From Ruegeria arenilitoris (GTDB lineage Bacteria; Pseudomonadota; Alphaproteobacteria; Rhodobacterales; Rhodobacteraceae), in the NCBI RefSeq assembly GCF_013030265.1, contig NZ_WPZQ01000007.1, positions 62,001 through 126,000 of the forward strand: a stretch of 64,000 nt of DNA, written 5' to 3'. Below, piece by piece: positions 26,425 through 34,518 of this stretch. The first letter of the stretch is position 1; each line of letters begins with the position of its first letter. The notes beneath the pieces are model-generated. The model did no database searches and had not been told where the DNA came from. It was given only the letters and a program-made list of their open reading frames with translations. Both the position numbers and the translations under genes were made by a program.

Positions 26425-26474
26425 GTGTTTACAAACACGCCCCACACTTCATAAGTAAACAGTGTAATTTACTT
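26425..26474. promoter_or_regulatory. Two operator-like inverted repeats between tetR and hydrolase genes
   Basis: Repeat 1: GTGTTT-AC-AAACAC at 26425-26438. Repeat 2: AAGTAAA, 8 nt, TTTACTT at 26453-26474. Both lie in the 109-bp divergent intergenic region, where a TetR dimer would be expected to bind. Confidence 0.55.
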
Positions 26475-26515
26475 TTGCAAGACTAGATGCCGACTGACCC
26501 GAAAGGACCAAGAAG

Positions 26516-27460
26516 ATGGCGACCCAAACCCTGACAGCCGGAAGAAACAAAGTAACCTTCAAATCCTTCGGAGTGGATTTGGTCGGAGACCTCTATCTTC
26601 CAGAAGGTTTTGATGAGACCAAGACATACAAAGCAATCGTGGGCGCCAGCCCGTTCCCTCAGGTCAAAGACCAAATTCCCGCAACCTATGGGCCGGAAAT
26701 GGCTGCAAGAGGGTTCATCTACCTTGGCTTCGATTATCTGGGCATGGGTGAGTCACCTGCGCTTCCTGGAGAGTTCAAGCAATCGCGGTACATGTTCCGT
26801 TTGATTGAAAACACATGGGATGCGGTTTCCTACCTTGGAACCCTGTCCTTCGTTGATGAAATCTATGGCCTTGGCGTGTGCCAAGGGGGCTCGATTATCG
26901 CGTCGGCAGCCGTTACTGACCACCGCATCAAGAAGATCGCGATGGTTTCCGGGATGATGGCGGCCGATGGCTTCCAATGGGCCGACCGCGACATGGCCAA
27001 TCAGCAGATCGCAGCTGCAAACGCGTCGATGCAGAAAATGTACGAAACCGGCGAGCCTGACTATGTTACCCCGTTCGGTCTCAACGATGAGCAATCACGG
27101 CAGGAGTTCATTGACCTGGGTGTGAATCCGATGGCCGGAGAGACCTATGACTATTACGGACGCGATGGGGTCAAAGGACCGAAGGCTGTATCGACCTACA
27201 CCAACATGCATATCGGCGATCAGGGCATGCAGTCTCTGATTTCCATCGGTGAAGCTTATGCAGACAAGATCGTTCAGCCTTCTTTGGTGATCTACAGCAA
27301 GTCGGCTTTTACAGCGATCTGCTCGACCCAATTTGTCGAAAAGCTAACCAACGAGCATGAAGAACTGGCCTTCGATGAATTTAGCCATGTTGATTTCTAC
27401 TACAAGCCAGATGCCGTCAAAGCGTCAACCGACGCTGTGGCGGAATTCTTCAGCAAGTGA
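26516..27460 (+). CDS. Alpha/beta hydrolase with Cys nucleophile
   Basis: 314 aa, no signal peptide, cytoplasmic. The nucleophile elbow reads GLGVCQGGSII (residues about 117-127): Cys takes the place of Ser, as in dienelactone hydrolase. The core FIYLGFDYLGMGESPALPGEF and the late FDEFSHVDFYY with the likely catalytic His complete the fold. Related YcjY/DUF1100-like proteins usually read GICASGGY here. Substrate unknown. Divergent from a TetR gene; a terminator follows. Confidence 0.75.
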   Translation: MATQTLTAGRNKVTFKSFGVDLVGDLYLPEGFDETKTYKAIVGASPFPQVKDQIPATYGPEMAARGFIYLGFDYLGMGESPALPGEFKQSRYMFRLIENTWDAVSYLGTLSFVDEIYGLGVCQGGSIIASAAVTDHRIKKIAMVSGMMAADGFQWADRDMANQQIAAANASMQKMYETGEPDYVTPFGLNDEQSRQEFIDLGVNPMAGETYDYYGRDGVKGPKAVSTYTNMHIGDQGMQSLISIGEAYADKIVQPSLVIYSKSAFTAICSTQFVEKLTNEHEELAFDEFSHVDFYYKPDAVKASTDAVAEFFSK

Positions 27461-27469
27461 GTAAATTTG

Positions 27470-27500
27470 GTAGAGGTCACACTTGCACCTCTACATTTTT
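27470..27500 (+). terminator. Rho-independent terminator after the hydrolase gene
   Basis: Stem GTAGAGGT / ACCTCTAC (27470-27477 with 27487-27494) and a T-run at 27496-27500, 10 nt after the stop codon. Confidence 0.8.
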
Positions 27501-27576
27501 AGGCAAACTTAAGCACCGGCGAGGCGGTACGGTTTCTCGAAAAACCTGAGACACCGTGCCGATTTGCGAAAGACCT

Positions 27577-27617
27577 GCTCATCAGTGGTGACATTGACTT
27601 TGCCACCACTGATGAGC
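27577..27617. repeat. 14-bp perfect inverted repeat
   Basis: GCTCATCAGTGGTG (27577-27590) and its exact reverse complement (27604-27617), separated by 13 nt, just beyond the end of the GlxA-type regulator gene on the minus strand. There is no U-tract on either side, so it does not look like a simple terminator. Confidence 0.6.
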
Positions 27618-27643
27618 GTGCTGAACAAATTCCCGGCTTCGAC

Positions 27644-28540
27644 TCAGGCAGAGAACTTGCGTCGGAAGTCTTTGGGCGTCATCCCAGTTGCCTGATGGAA
27701 TTTTCGGCCAAAGGCGGAGTGGTCAGCGTATCCTGTGTCAAACGCGATTTGCTGGATCTGCTTTGTAGAATGGATCAGCTGATCTTTGGCTTTCTCTATC
27801 CTGATGGCTTGCACATAAGTCATCGGCGTCATGCCTGTCGCAGATGTAAAGCGTCGGATGAATGTGCGTTCTGCCAGTCCCGCTTGTTGGGCGAGATCAT
27901 CCACCGAAAGACGCGACGCATAGTCACTTTCGATGGCCAATTGTGCCTTTCGAATTGCAGCATCCTGATGTGAAAGATCCGGAGTGAAACTGCGATAGCG
28001 CCGCTGATCCATACGGCCGACGTCAACGACAAACCGGCGCGAGGTTTCGATCATCGCATCGCGGCCAACAAAGCGTTCAATGAGCGCCATAGACAGATCC
28101 ACCCAAGCCATCATGCCTCCTGCAGTTGCCAGATCAGAATGTTCAATCAGGATCTGATCGACGTCCGTCGCAGCGCCGGGGTAGCGCTCGGCCATGAGGG
28201 CTTCCAATCCCCAATGGGTTGTCACAGGTCGATTGCCTATAACTCCCGCCTCTGCCAACCAAACCAATCCCACGCAAACCGAACATATAAGCGCCCCGCG
28301 CTTATGTTCTTGTTTCAGGAATTTGGGAATGTCAGGTTGGGCTGCGACATCAACCTCCTGTCCCGCGGGCGGTAAGATATAAGCGTCATATCCTGGAACC
28401 ACTGTGTCGGTGATGGTCACGCGCAAAGAACGATACCCATCAAGACCTCCGGCAAAACTCAACATTTCTTCGATACCGTGAACGGCTGAAGTCAAAGCGC
28501 CCCGGTATCTGACAATCGCAATACGTGATTGATCGGTCAT
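27644..28540 (-). CDS. GlxA family regulator (DJ-1/PfpI plus AraC HTH)
   Basis: 298 aa. Residues 1-170 are a DJ-1/PfpI-like (class I glutamine-amidotransferase-like) sensor domain, with GALICSVCVGLVWLAEAGVIGNRPVTTHW holding the Cys-containing elbow. Residues 195-298 are the AraC DNA-binding domain with two HTHs: RLSVDDLAQQAGLAERTFIRRFTSATGMTPMTYVQ and IQQIAFDTGYADHSAFGRKFHQATGMTPKDFR. Divergent from the MBL-fold hydrolase gene, which it probably controls. Confidence 0.88.
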   Translation of the reverse strand: MTDQSRIAIVRYRGALTSAVHGIEEMLSFAGGLDGYRSLRVTITDTVVPGYDAYILPPAGQEVDVAAQPDIPKFLKQEHKRGALICSVCVGLVWLAEAGVIGNRPVTTHWGLEALMAERYPGAATDVDQILIEHSDLATAGGMMAWVDLSMALIERFVGRDAMIETSRRFVVDVGRMDQRRYRSFTPDLSHQDAAIRKAQLAIESDYASRLSVDDLAQQAGLAERTFIRRFTSATGMTPMTYVQAIRIEKAKDQLIHSTKQIQQIAFDTGYADHSAFGRKFHQATGMTPKDFRRKFSA

Positions 28541-28635
28541 AATGGCAATTTATGCATAGTTTTTGTCTTCCATGCCAGTAGCTCAAAATCTGGGAAACAG
28601 CAAATTGGGATCCAGAAACATGAAAGGATCAGCCG

Positions 28636-29553
28636 ATGAAAACTCCAGAGCTTACCCGCCGCACTTTCTCCACAGCTCTTCTTGGGGCCGCCACCATCGC
28701 CGGATTACCCAAGGCCGCATTTGCAGCAGAAATCGCTACTTTGAAAATTGGCGCAACAACCGTTTCGATGCTGTCCGACGGCCATTTCGAAATCCCATCC
28801 GCCTTCTTTCAGGGTGCCAACGGCGCGGCGATGGCGTTGGCAGGTGACCCCATCGACATTGGGGCGACCGTCTGGTTGGTACGTGACGGGGAGCGCACCA
28901 TCCTTGTCGACACAGGCTCGGGCGCAGCCCTGTCCGAGATGTTCCCGACCGTTGGCAAACTGGACGCATTACTTGCTGCTGAGGGAATTGAAAAAGACAC
29001 GATCACCGACATCATCCTGACCCATATGCATGCCGATCACATCGGCGGCTTGATGGGGCCGGATGCGGGCGGGTTCCGGAATGCGACAATCCATGTCGCA
29101 GAGGCCGAATGGACTTTCTGGACCAACCCGGACCTGCCAGCAGCCGCGCCGGATGCTGACAAGCCCATGATTGATCTGTTGCAATCCATCGCAGGCCCGC
29201 TTGCGGATCGCATCAAGACCTATGCGAGTGAAGCGGATTTGGGTGGCGGTATCACATTAGTGCCGCTGGTTGGTCACACCCCAGGGCACAGCGGTGTGCG
29301 TATCTTGGCCGACAATGGCGAGGAATTGTTCATTGTTGGCGACGCCATCATCTCGGAAGCGCTTCAGTTCGCGAACCCAACAGTGCGCTATGCCCTCGAT
29401 TCCGACCCGGAACAGGCGATTGCAACCCGAACAGAACTTCTTGGCCAGCTGGCCGACGATCAAACCATCTTCTCGGCCACCCATCTGAGTTACCCCGGAA
29501 CCGGGCGCGTCACACGCAGTGGCGACGGGTTTGTCTTTGTTCCACTGACATGA
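28636..29553 (+). CDS. Tat-exported MBL-fold metallohydrolase
   Basis: 305 aa. The N-terminus TRRTFSTALLGAATIAGLPKAAFA is a Tat signal (twin Arg, hydrophobic stretch, AFA cleavage), so the enzyme should fold with its metal in the cytoplasm and act in the periplasm. LTHMHADHIGGL (residues about 126-137) is the HxHxDH zinc motif; GHTPGHSGVRI and FIVGDAI supply further ligands, and SATHLSYPG the last His. It belongs to the lactonase-like MBL group. Substrate unknown; a lactone or ester is possible. The GlxA-type regulator is encoded divergently. Confidence 0.85.
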   Translation: MKTPELTRRTFSTALLGAATIAGLPKAAFAAEIATLKIGATTVSMLSDGHFEIPSAFFQGANGAAMALAGDPIDIGATVWLVRDGERTILVDTGSGAALSEMFPTVGKLDALLAAEGIEKDTITDIILTHMHADHIGGLMGPDAGGFRNATIHVAEAEWTFWTNPDLPAAAPDADKPMIDLLQSIAGPLADRIKTYASEADLGGGITLVPLVGHTPGHSGVRILADNGEELFIVGDAIISEALQFANPTVRYALDSDPEQAIATRTELLGQLADDQTIFSATHLSYPGTGRVTRSGDGFVFVPLT

Positions 29554-29614
29554 CGGTCACAAGCGGGAGAAAGCGCGCCTTGCGCTTTCATCCCCTGCGA
29601 TAGCGACAGATGCC

Positions 29615-30364
29615 TCAGGCCCGCACCAGATGCCCGCCATCCACGTCCAACACTGCGCCTGACAGATAATCGTTTGTCATAGCCATGATAACGGCCTGCG
29701 CGATGTCTTCGGCCTGCCCCACACGCCCAACCGGCAAGCTGCCACCGACCTCGTCGTACATGGCATCCCGCGTTTGCTGAGGCATCTCGTTATATGCCTC
29801 TGTGTCGACCATGCCGGGGCTGATGCAGTTCACGCGCGCGCGTCCGCCAAGTTCAAGCGCCAATCCTTTAGTCAACGCTTCGACCGCCGCATTCACAGCC
29901 CCAAGACCCGTCGCCCTTACGGAAGGACGGCGACTCAAGACACCTGAGAAGAAGGTAATCGAGCCCCCATCGGTCAATGACGGCAGCACTTCTCTTGCTG
30001 TGACATAGGGGCCTGTAAACTTGGCCTCGAACATGCTGCGCAACTCATCTGTCGGCAGGTCAGTAAAGGCTCCGTGCACCGCGCTGGAGGCCGAGATCAC
30101 CAAGTGGTCCACTCTACCAAGTTTTCCGGCCCAGGCTTTCACGCCGACTTCGTCCGTCATATCCAGCGGAGAAACTTGCACGGCGCTCCCAATCTCTGTT
30201 GCGGCAGCCTCGAGCTTTGCGGTGTTGCGGCTGGCGATGGTGACCTTTGCCCCAAGAGTTACGGCCAACTTGGCAGTGGCCTTTCCCATCCCGCTGCTGC
30301 CGCCAACGATGACGACGTGTTTGTTTGCAAGGGCAGTTTCAAAAACAGTGTTCATTTCAGTCAT
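29615..30364 (-). CDS. SDR family protein lacking the usual Tyr-Lys pair
   Basis: 249 aa; start at 30364 or at the third codon-plus-one ATG (MNTVFET). The nucleotide loop VIVGGSSGMGKATAK is intact and LVISASS matches the NAG region. FFSGVLSRRPS keeps the catalytic Ser, but where the YxxxK should follow the sequence reads ATGLGAVNAAVEAL, with neither Tyr nor Lys. A known SDR subgroup shows this loss. It may be a non-canonical oxidoreductase or only bind NADPH. It lies 26 nt downstream of the quinone oxidoreductase gene, in the same operon. Confidence 0.8.
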   Translation of the reverse strand: MTEMNTVFETALANKHVVIVGGSSGMGKATAKLAVTLGAKVTIASRNTAKLEAAATEIGSAVQVSPLDMTDEVGVKAWAGKLGRVDHLVISASSAVHGAFTDLPTDELRSMFEAKFTGPYVTAREVLPSLTDGGSITFFSGVLSRRPSVRATGLGAVNAAVEALTKGLALELGGRARVNCISPGMVDTEAYNEMPQQTRDAMYDEVGGSLPVGRVGQAEDIAQAVIMAMTNDYLSGAVLDVDGGHLVRA

Positions 30365-30390
30365 TCCATAAATCGGTCGATTTGAATGGG

Positions 30391-31386
30391 TCAGTCGATG
30401 CGCAGCACCAGTTTCCCAGTGGTGTCGCCCGCTTCCAATCGGCGATGTGCTTCTGCCGCCTCTTCAATGGGCAGGGTCGTGACCTGCGGGCGCAACACAT
30501 CTTGCTTCAACAGGTCAAATACGGTCGCCATATCTGCATTGAACGCGTTGGGGTGATTGGTGAAATAGGTGTAGATATCACTGACGCGCACTGCCACCGA
30601 CTTCTGGAAATGCTTCGCCAGGTCCTCCGCGAAGTTGCCTGCGGGCGGACCGGCAAGGAACCCAAAGAGCACCACCGTTCCCAGAGGGGCCAGCGCGTCG
30701 AGATCGGATTTGAGCGTATCGCCCGAAACCGGATTCAGCGTCAGGTCAACGCCGCGTCCACCGGTGAGTTCCATTACCCGTGCGGTCACGTCTTCTTTCC
30801 GATAGTTGATCACATGATCTGCACCTTGCTCGTGCGCATAGCTGGTCTTGTCGGTGCTGACCGAGGCGATCACTGTCAAACCCAGATGTTTTGCGATCTG
30901 TAGGGCCATAGTGCCAACGCCCCCGGCAGCCGCATGAACCAGTACCGTTTTTCCTGCTTTGGCAGCGCCCAGATTGACCAGCATGTGATAGGCGGTCATT
31001 GCATTCACCGGAATCGAAGCGGCGGTTTCAAAGCTGACGTCATCAGTCATCCGGGTTACAAATGACGCTTCGATTACTGAATGCGTACCATAGCCACCTG
31101 CGCCAACAGGCCCCATCCAAGCCACTCGGTCACCCACAGCAATCCCGTCAACACCTGCGCCAATAGTTTCAACAACCCCGGCCCCTTCAACACCCGGCAC
31201 AAAAGGCAGATCGGGCATCATTCCTTCGGGCATTTCGCCCCGGCGGATGATCGTGTCGATAAAGTTCACTGCGTTTGCATAGTTTCGGATCAGGACTTGG
31301 CCCTCACCCGGAGCAACCACTGCAAGTTCAGTTTTGCGCAAGACTTCTGGTCCACCGATCCGGGTGATTTCGAGTGCATAAGTCAT
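30391..31386 (-). CDS. Zinc-independent MDR, quinone oxidoreductase-like
   Basis: 331 aa, full length for the QOR family. The GroES-like N-terminal half (GEGQVLIRNYANAVNFIDTIIRRGEMP) lacks zinc ligands. The NADPH loop VLVHAAAGGVGTMALQIAKHLG is at residues about 144-165. ADHVINYRKEDVTARVMELTGGRGVDLTLNPVSGDTL and the C-terminal EAAEAHRRLEAGDTTGKLVLRID are typical. It reduces quinones or alpha,beta-unsaturated carbonyls with NADPH. First gene of a two-gene operon divergent from a LysR regulator. Confidence 0.88.
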   Translation of the reverse strand: MTYALEITRIGGPEVLRKTELAVVAPGEGQVLIRNYANAVNFIDTIIRRGEMPEGMMPDLPFVPGVEGAGVVETIGAGVDGIAVGDRVAWMGPVGAGGYGTHSVIEASFVTRMTDDVSFETAASIPVNAMTAYHMLVNLGAAKAGKTVLVHAAAGGVGTMALQIAKHLGLTVIASVSTDKTSYAHEQGADHVINYRKEDVTARVMELTGGRGVDLTLNPVSGDTLKSDLDALAPLGTVVLFGFLAGPPAGNFAEDLAKHFQKSVAVRVSDIYTYFTNHPNAFNADMATVFDLLKQDVLRPQVTTLPIEEAAEAHRRLEAGDTTGKLVLRID

Positions 31387-31429
31387 GGTGTTCTCCTTGT
31401 GTTAGAGAGAAGATAGAGATCGGGACCGT

Positions 31430-31479
31430 TGGGGATAATAGTTGATTTAGGAAGATATAATCCCAATTATGGGATAATG
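31430..31479. promoter_or_regulatory. Operator-like repeat in front of the LysR gene
   Basis: ATAATCCC, 5-nt centre, GGGATAAT directly before the start codon (31457-31478), one mismatch between arms, plus another GGGATAAT at about 31431. The location between the divergent genes suits LysR autoregulation and activation of the oxidoreductase operon. Confidence 0.45.
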
Positions 31480-32313
31480 ATCTACAACGACCTTGCCCTG
31501 TTCACCGCTGTCGCCAATCACCTCAGCTTTTCCGCCGCCGCTAAACAATTAGGCATACCGCTCAGCCGGGTCAGCCGCAGGATTGCTGAACTTGAAGACC
31601 ACCTTGGTTCCAAACTGTTTGAGCGCACGACCCGTCATGTCCGCTTAACCGAGGAGGGGCGCCGTCTACTGGATCGGTGCCAGGATCCGATAGATGCACT
31701 GCAAGAGGTTGCGGGTTTTGCCGATGATACACGGCGACACAAGATCCGTATCACAGCCCCACCGCTGGCCGCCCGCAAAACTATTGGCCCCCGCCTATTG
31801 GACTTTGCACAGCAGCACCCGGAAGTGGAGTTTGAACTGACGACGACCAACCTGTTTCTAGATTTTTTTCGCGACAACATCGACTTGGCTTTTCGACTGG
31901 GGCCGCTATCGGATTCCACCCTCGTTGCTAAACGACTTTGGTCCGTTCACTATTGCTTCTGCGCCGGGGCGAAGTTCATCTCTGACCGTGGTTTGAGGGG
32001 ACAATTGTCTCGGGAAGAGTTTCTAGCCCTTCCCGCGCTGGTCGCGGGACAGTCATGGGTACTCGAATCCGGAGAGGTGCTTCAGCCAACCCAGATTTCC
32101 CACAATTTCATTGATCTGGATGTTATCGAACAGGCAGTTCGCCGTAATCTGGGGATCGCGATGTTGCCACGTGACATGGTCGGGGACGGCATTCAGCCAT
32201 TGCAGGTAGAGAATGCCACCCCGCTGACCAGAGACATGTTTGCAGTTTACCCAAGCCGCCGTTTGTTGCCGGTACGGGTCAGGAAGCTGATCGACCACAT
32301 GGCGTCCGGCTAA
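31477..32313 (+). CDS. LysR family transcriptional regulator
   Basis: ATG 31477 gives 278 aa. The HTH covers residues 3-60 (DLALFTAVANHLSFSAAAKQLGIPLSRVSRRIAELEDHLGSKLFERTTRHVRLTEEG). The effector domain from about 85 has ITAPPLAARKTIGPRLLDFAQQHPEVEFEL and IEQAVRRNLGIAMLPRDMV. It belongs to the CrgA-like group of LTTRs. Divergent from the quinone oxidoreductase/SDR pair, its likely target; convergent with another SDR gene, 2 nt away. Confidence 0.88.
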   Translation: MIYNDLALFTAVANHLSFSAAAKQLGIPLSRVSRRIAELEDHLGSKLFERTTRHVRLTEEGRRLLDRCQDPIDALQEVAGFADDTRRHKIRITAPPLAARKTIGPRLLDFAQQHPEVEFELTTTNLFLDFFRDNIDLAFRLGPLSDSTLVAKRLWSVHYCFCAGAKFISDRGLRGQLSREEFLALPALVAGQSWVLESGEVLQPTQISHNFIDLDVIEQAVRRNLGIAMLPRDMVGDGIQPLQVENATPLTRDMFAVYPSRRLLPVRVRKLIDHMASG

Positions 32314-32315
32314 TG

Positions 32316-33008
32316 TCACCAATCAATGGGTTGCCCATCTCGGAAGAAGCCACCAGTCGGGCCTGTATCAGGGAGCGTTGCCGCCCAAACAACGCCCGCT
32401 GCGCCTTCGGACACGGGGCGACCACCGCCCCCCATGTCAGTCGCCACCCAACCCGGACAAACAGCGTTAACGAGGATACGTTTTGATTTCAATTCCGCTG
32501 CGGTCTTGAGTGTCAGAGCATTCAGAGCCGCCTTTGAGATGCCATAGCCCGGTGTGCCGGAAGACATGCCGCTAAACGCCCCGGCTCCGGAAGATACGTT
32601 CACGATCCGGGCGTTTTGGCCCTGTTTCAAAAGCGGCACCGCGGCGATTGTTGTAGCCCAAGGACCAAAAAGATTGGTTTCAAACGCGCGGTGAACGCGA
32701 GCGAGATCTGCGGTATGCGCTTGTTGATCGGTGTCATAATCCACACCGGCATTGTTCACGAGGATTTCGAGGCGACCATAATCAGCTTCGATCCGGGAAA
32801 AGGCGGCCACGACCGAAGTTGGATCTGACACATCTAGCTGCAAGGTGTCCGCGCCGTGCCCGATCTGATGCGCCGCCTCCTGTCCCCTCTCCAGATCGCG
32901 TGACCCGACAAGGACTTTCAATCCGTGATCGTGAGACAGTTGGCGAGCAACTTCTTTACCGATGCCACGATTGGCGCCGGTCACAAGGGCAATACGTTGT
33001 TTGGTCAT
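32316..33008 (-). CDS. Short-chain dehydrogenase/reductase
   Basis: 230 aa. ALVTGANRGIGKEVARQL is the TGxxxGxG NADPH loop (residues about 8-18); ILVNNAGVDY the NNAG motif; VNVSSGAG the Ser and PGYGISKAALN the YxxxK pair. Resembles carbonyl-reductase-like SDRs. It is the last gene of a five-gene minus-strand operon (hydrolase, three NTF2-like proteins, SDR), 21 nt after the preceding gene. Confidence 0.88.
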   Translation of the reverse strand: MTKQRIALVTGANRGIGKEVARQLSHDHGLKVLVGSRDLERGQEAAHQIGHGADTLQLDVSDPTSVVAAFSRIEADYGRLEILVNNAGVDYDTDQQAHTADLARVHRAFETNLFGPWATTIAAVPLLKQGQNARIVNVSSGAGAFSGMSSGTPGYGISKAALNALTLKTAAELKSKRILVNAVCPGWVATDMGGGGRPVSEGAAGVVWAATLPDTGPTGGFFRDGQPIDW

Positions 33009-33029
33009 GAGAATGCACTCCCAAGTCTC

Positions 33030-33404
33030 TCAGTCGGCATATTGAAGCGACATTTTGGTGATCTTGCCTTCGCCGTTCCACCAATAGTGATAGTGCACCA
33101 CTAAGGAGGCCCAATTGACCTCGGTTTTGGCGTGTCCGTCTTCGTATTCCAGGATCTGGAGATGTTTGAAGCTCTGTCCACCGGGTATGACCTCGCGCTC
33201 AGCCCAAGCTCGGATAGCATCATGTCCGACGAACTCGCGATTGACATCGATCATCACGGCGTCATTAGTGAAGCAGGCCAGATATGCTTCAATGTCCTGT
33301 GAGTTGGTCGCGGTCTGGTAACAGCTGATCGCGGTGGGCAGGTCGTCGGCCCAAATCGGGGTCGCAAGGGTGACTAGGCCTGCCAAAAACGTCAATCTGA
33401 ACAT
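33030..33404 (-). CDS. Secreted NTF2/SnoaL-like protein 3
   Basis: 124 aa. Signal peptide MFRLTFLAGLVTLATPIWA-DD. The remainder fits the cone-shaped SnoaL/NTF2 fold: AISCYQTATNSQDIEAYLACFTNDAVMIDVNREFVGHDAIRAWAEREV, then KTEVNWASLVVHYHYWWNGEGKITKMSLQY. Such proteins bind or isomerise small molecules. It is the third of three adjacent secreted members; function unknown. Confidence 0.75.
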   Translation of the reverse strand: MFRLTFLAGLVTLATPIWADDLPTAISCYQTATNSQDIEAYLACFTNDAVMIDVNREFVGHDAIRAWAEREVIPGGQSFKHLQILEYEDGHAKTEVNWASLVVHYHYWWNGEGKITKMSLQYAD

Positions 33405-33422
33405 GGATCGGTACCTTCGGGA

Positions 33423-33929
33423 TTAGTTCGCTGCCGTAGCGCGTTCGCCAGCCTGTGCCACAAGGGCGCGGTCACCGGTTTCCCACAGGGCTGTCATGGT
33501 CATTGAGGTGACCTGCCAATCGGCACCGTCCTTCTCCAGTTCATAGCTGTAACGTCCACCCAACACCCAAAACTCATCATCAATCCGGTGGGTGGCGGTG
33601 AAGTCAGCTTCGGCCTTGGCGATGGTGTCGGTCATCTCTTTCACCGTGTGGTTGGTCACCATGTGGTGAGTGACATCGAACCCCGGCAGGAAAGCAGCCC
33701 AACCTGTGACCAGATCGTCTGCGGGCTGGGTGACCGGATCTCCGCCCCAAAGGCTGGTGTAGTCGGTGGTTACGGTGTCGGCAAAGGCATCACGCACGCG
33801 GGTCCAATCGTGACGGTCGGCACCGGCGGCGATGTCGGTCAAGGTGCGGGTGATCTCGGTTTGGTCGGCCATTGCGGCTCCTCCGATAAGGGTTGCGGCT
33901 GCGAGGGTTGCGATAACTCTGCGGGTCAT
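33423..33929 (-). CDS. Secreted NTF2/SnoaL-like protein 2
   Basis: 168 aa. Signal peptide MTRRVIATLAAATLIGGAAMA-DQ, very like that of the upstream paralogue. EITRTLTDIAAGADRHDWTRVRDAFADTVTTDYTSLWGGDPVTQPADDLVTGWAAFLPGFDVTHHMVTNHTV and later DDEFWVLGGRYSYELEKDGADWQVTSMTMT match SnoaL_4-like domains, including the Asp-Tyr and HHMVTN positions. Periplasmic; ligand unknown. Middle gene of the triplet. Confidence 0.8.
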   Translation of the reverse strand: MTRRVIATLAAATLIGGAAMADQTEITRTLTDIAAGADRHDWTRVRDAFADTVTTDYTSLWGGDPVTQPADDLVTGWAAFLPGFDVTHHMVTNHTVKEMTDTIAKAEADFTATHRIDDEFWVLGGRYSYELEKDGADWQVTSMTMTALWETGDRALVAQAGERATAAN

Positions 33930-33962
33930 TTCTGTGTCCTTACTTCGATTGGAGGCGTCACT

Positions 33963-34457
33963 TCACTCATTGGCTAAGCGTTCAGGCACAGGAGCCAATT
34001 GGTATTGCGACCAGAAAAAGGTGTTGGCTGCATCCTGATCGGCACTGAGGTTGGTTGCCTCAACGATCTTGCCGTTCTCGATCCGGTAGACCAACGCCCA
34101 GGTAGTATCGACATTCGGCTTGCCTTCGGCATTGGACCAGCCTCGGTGAATATCAACCACGTGGGTGTCATCAGCACCGAAATAGACCGGGTCTGCCTGA
34201 AATCCGGCCACGCCAAGCTGGGCAAAAAAGGCCAGAACCTCATCGCGACCATTCTTGGTACCGCTGAGGGGGTGGCGACCCGGAATGTGCCATTTCACGT
34301 TTTCATCCATGACGGCAGCTATCCCACCAAGGTCATTTGCGCCGTATGCGGCAAAGAAGTCCTGAACGACTTTCATGTTTTCTTCGGGTGTTCCGGCCAT
34401 AGCGGCGCCTCCGACAAGGGTTGCGGTTACAACGGTAGCGAGAGTTTTGCGGGTCAT
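33963..34457 (-). CDS. Secreted NTF2/SnoaL-like protein 1
   Basis: ATG 34457 gives 164 aa with signal peptide MTRKTLATVVTATLVGGAAMA-GT; the frame upstream overlaps the hydrolase end. The SnoaL-like domain is clear: MKVVQDFFAAYGANDLGGIAAVMDENVKWHIPGRHPLSGTKNGRDEVLAFFAQL, then WALVYRIENGKIVEATNLSADQDAANTFFW. The signal sequence resembles that of the next gene at DNA level too, suggesting tandem duplication. Substrate unknown. Confidence 0.82.
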   Translation of the reverse strand: MTRKTLATVVTATLVGGAAMAGTPEENMKVVQDFFAAYGANDLGGIAAVMDENVKWHIPGRHPLSGTKNGRDEVLAFFAQLGVAGFQADPVYFGADDTHVVDIHRGWSNAEGKPNVDTTWALVYRIENGKIVEATNLSADQDAANTFFWSQYQLAPVPERLANE

Positions 34458-34482
34458 TTGTTTTTCTCCGAAATAGAGGTGA

Positions 34483-34504
34483 TGCCGGGCAGCGCGGCCC
34501 GGCA
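34483..34504 (-). promoter_or_regulatory. Intercistronic hairpin after the secreted hydrolase gene
   Basis: TGCCGGGC / GCCCGGCA with a 6-nt loop, between the hydrolase stop and the first NTF2-like gene, without a T-run. Probably a stability or processing hairpin. Confidence 0.45.
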
Positions 34505-34518
34505 CCTGCCGGTTCGGT

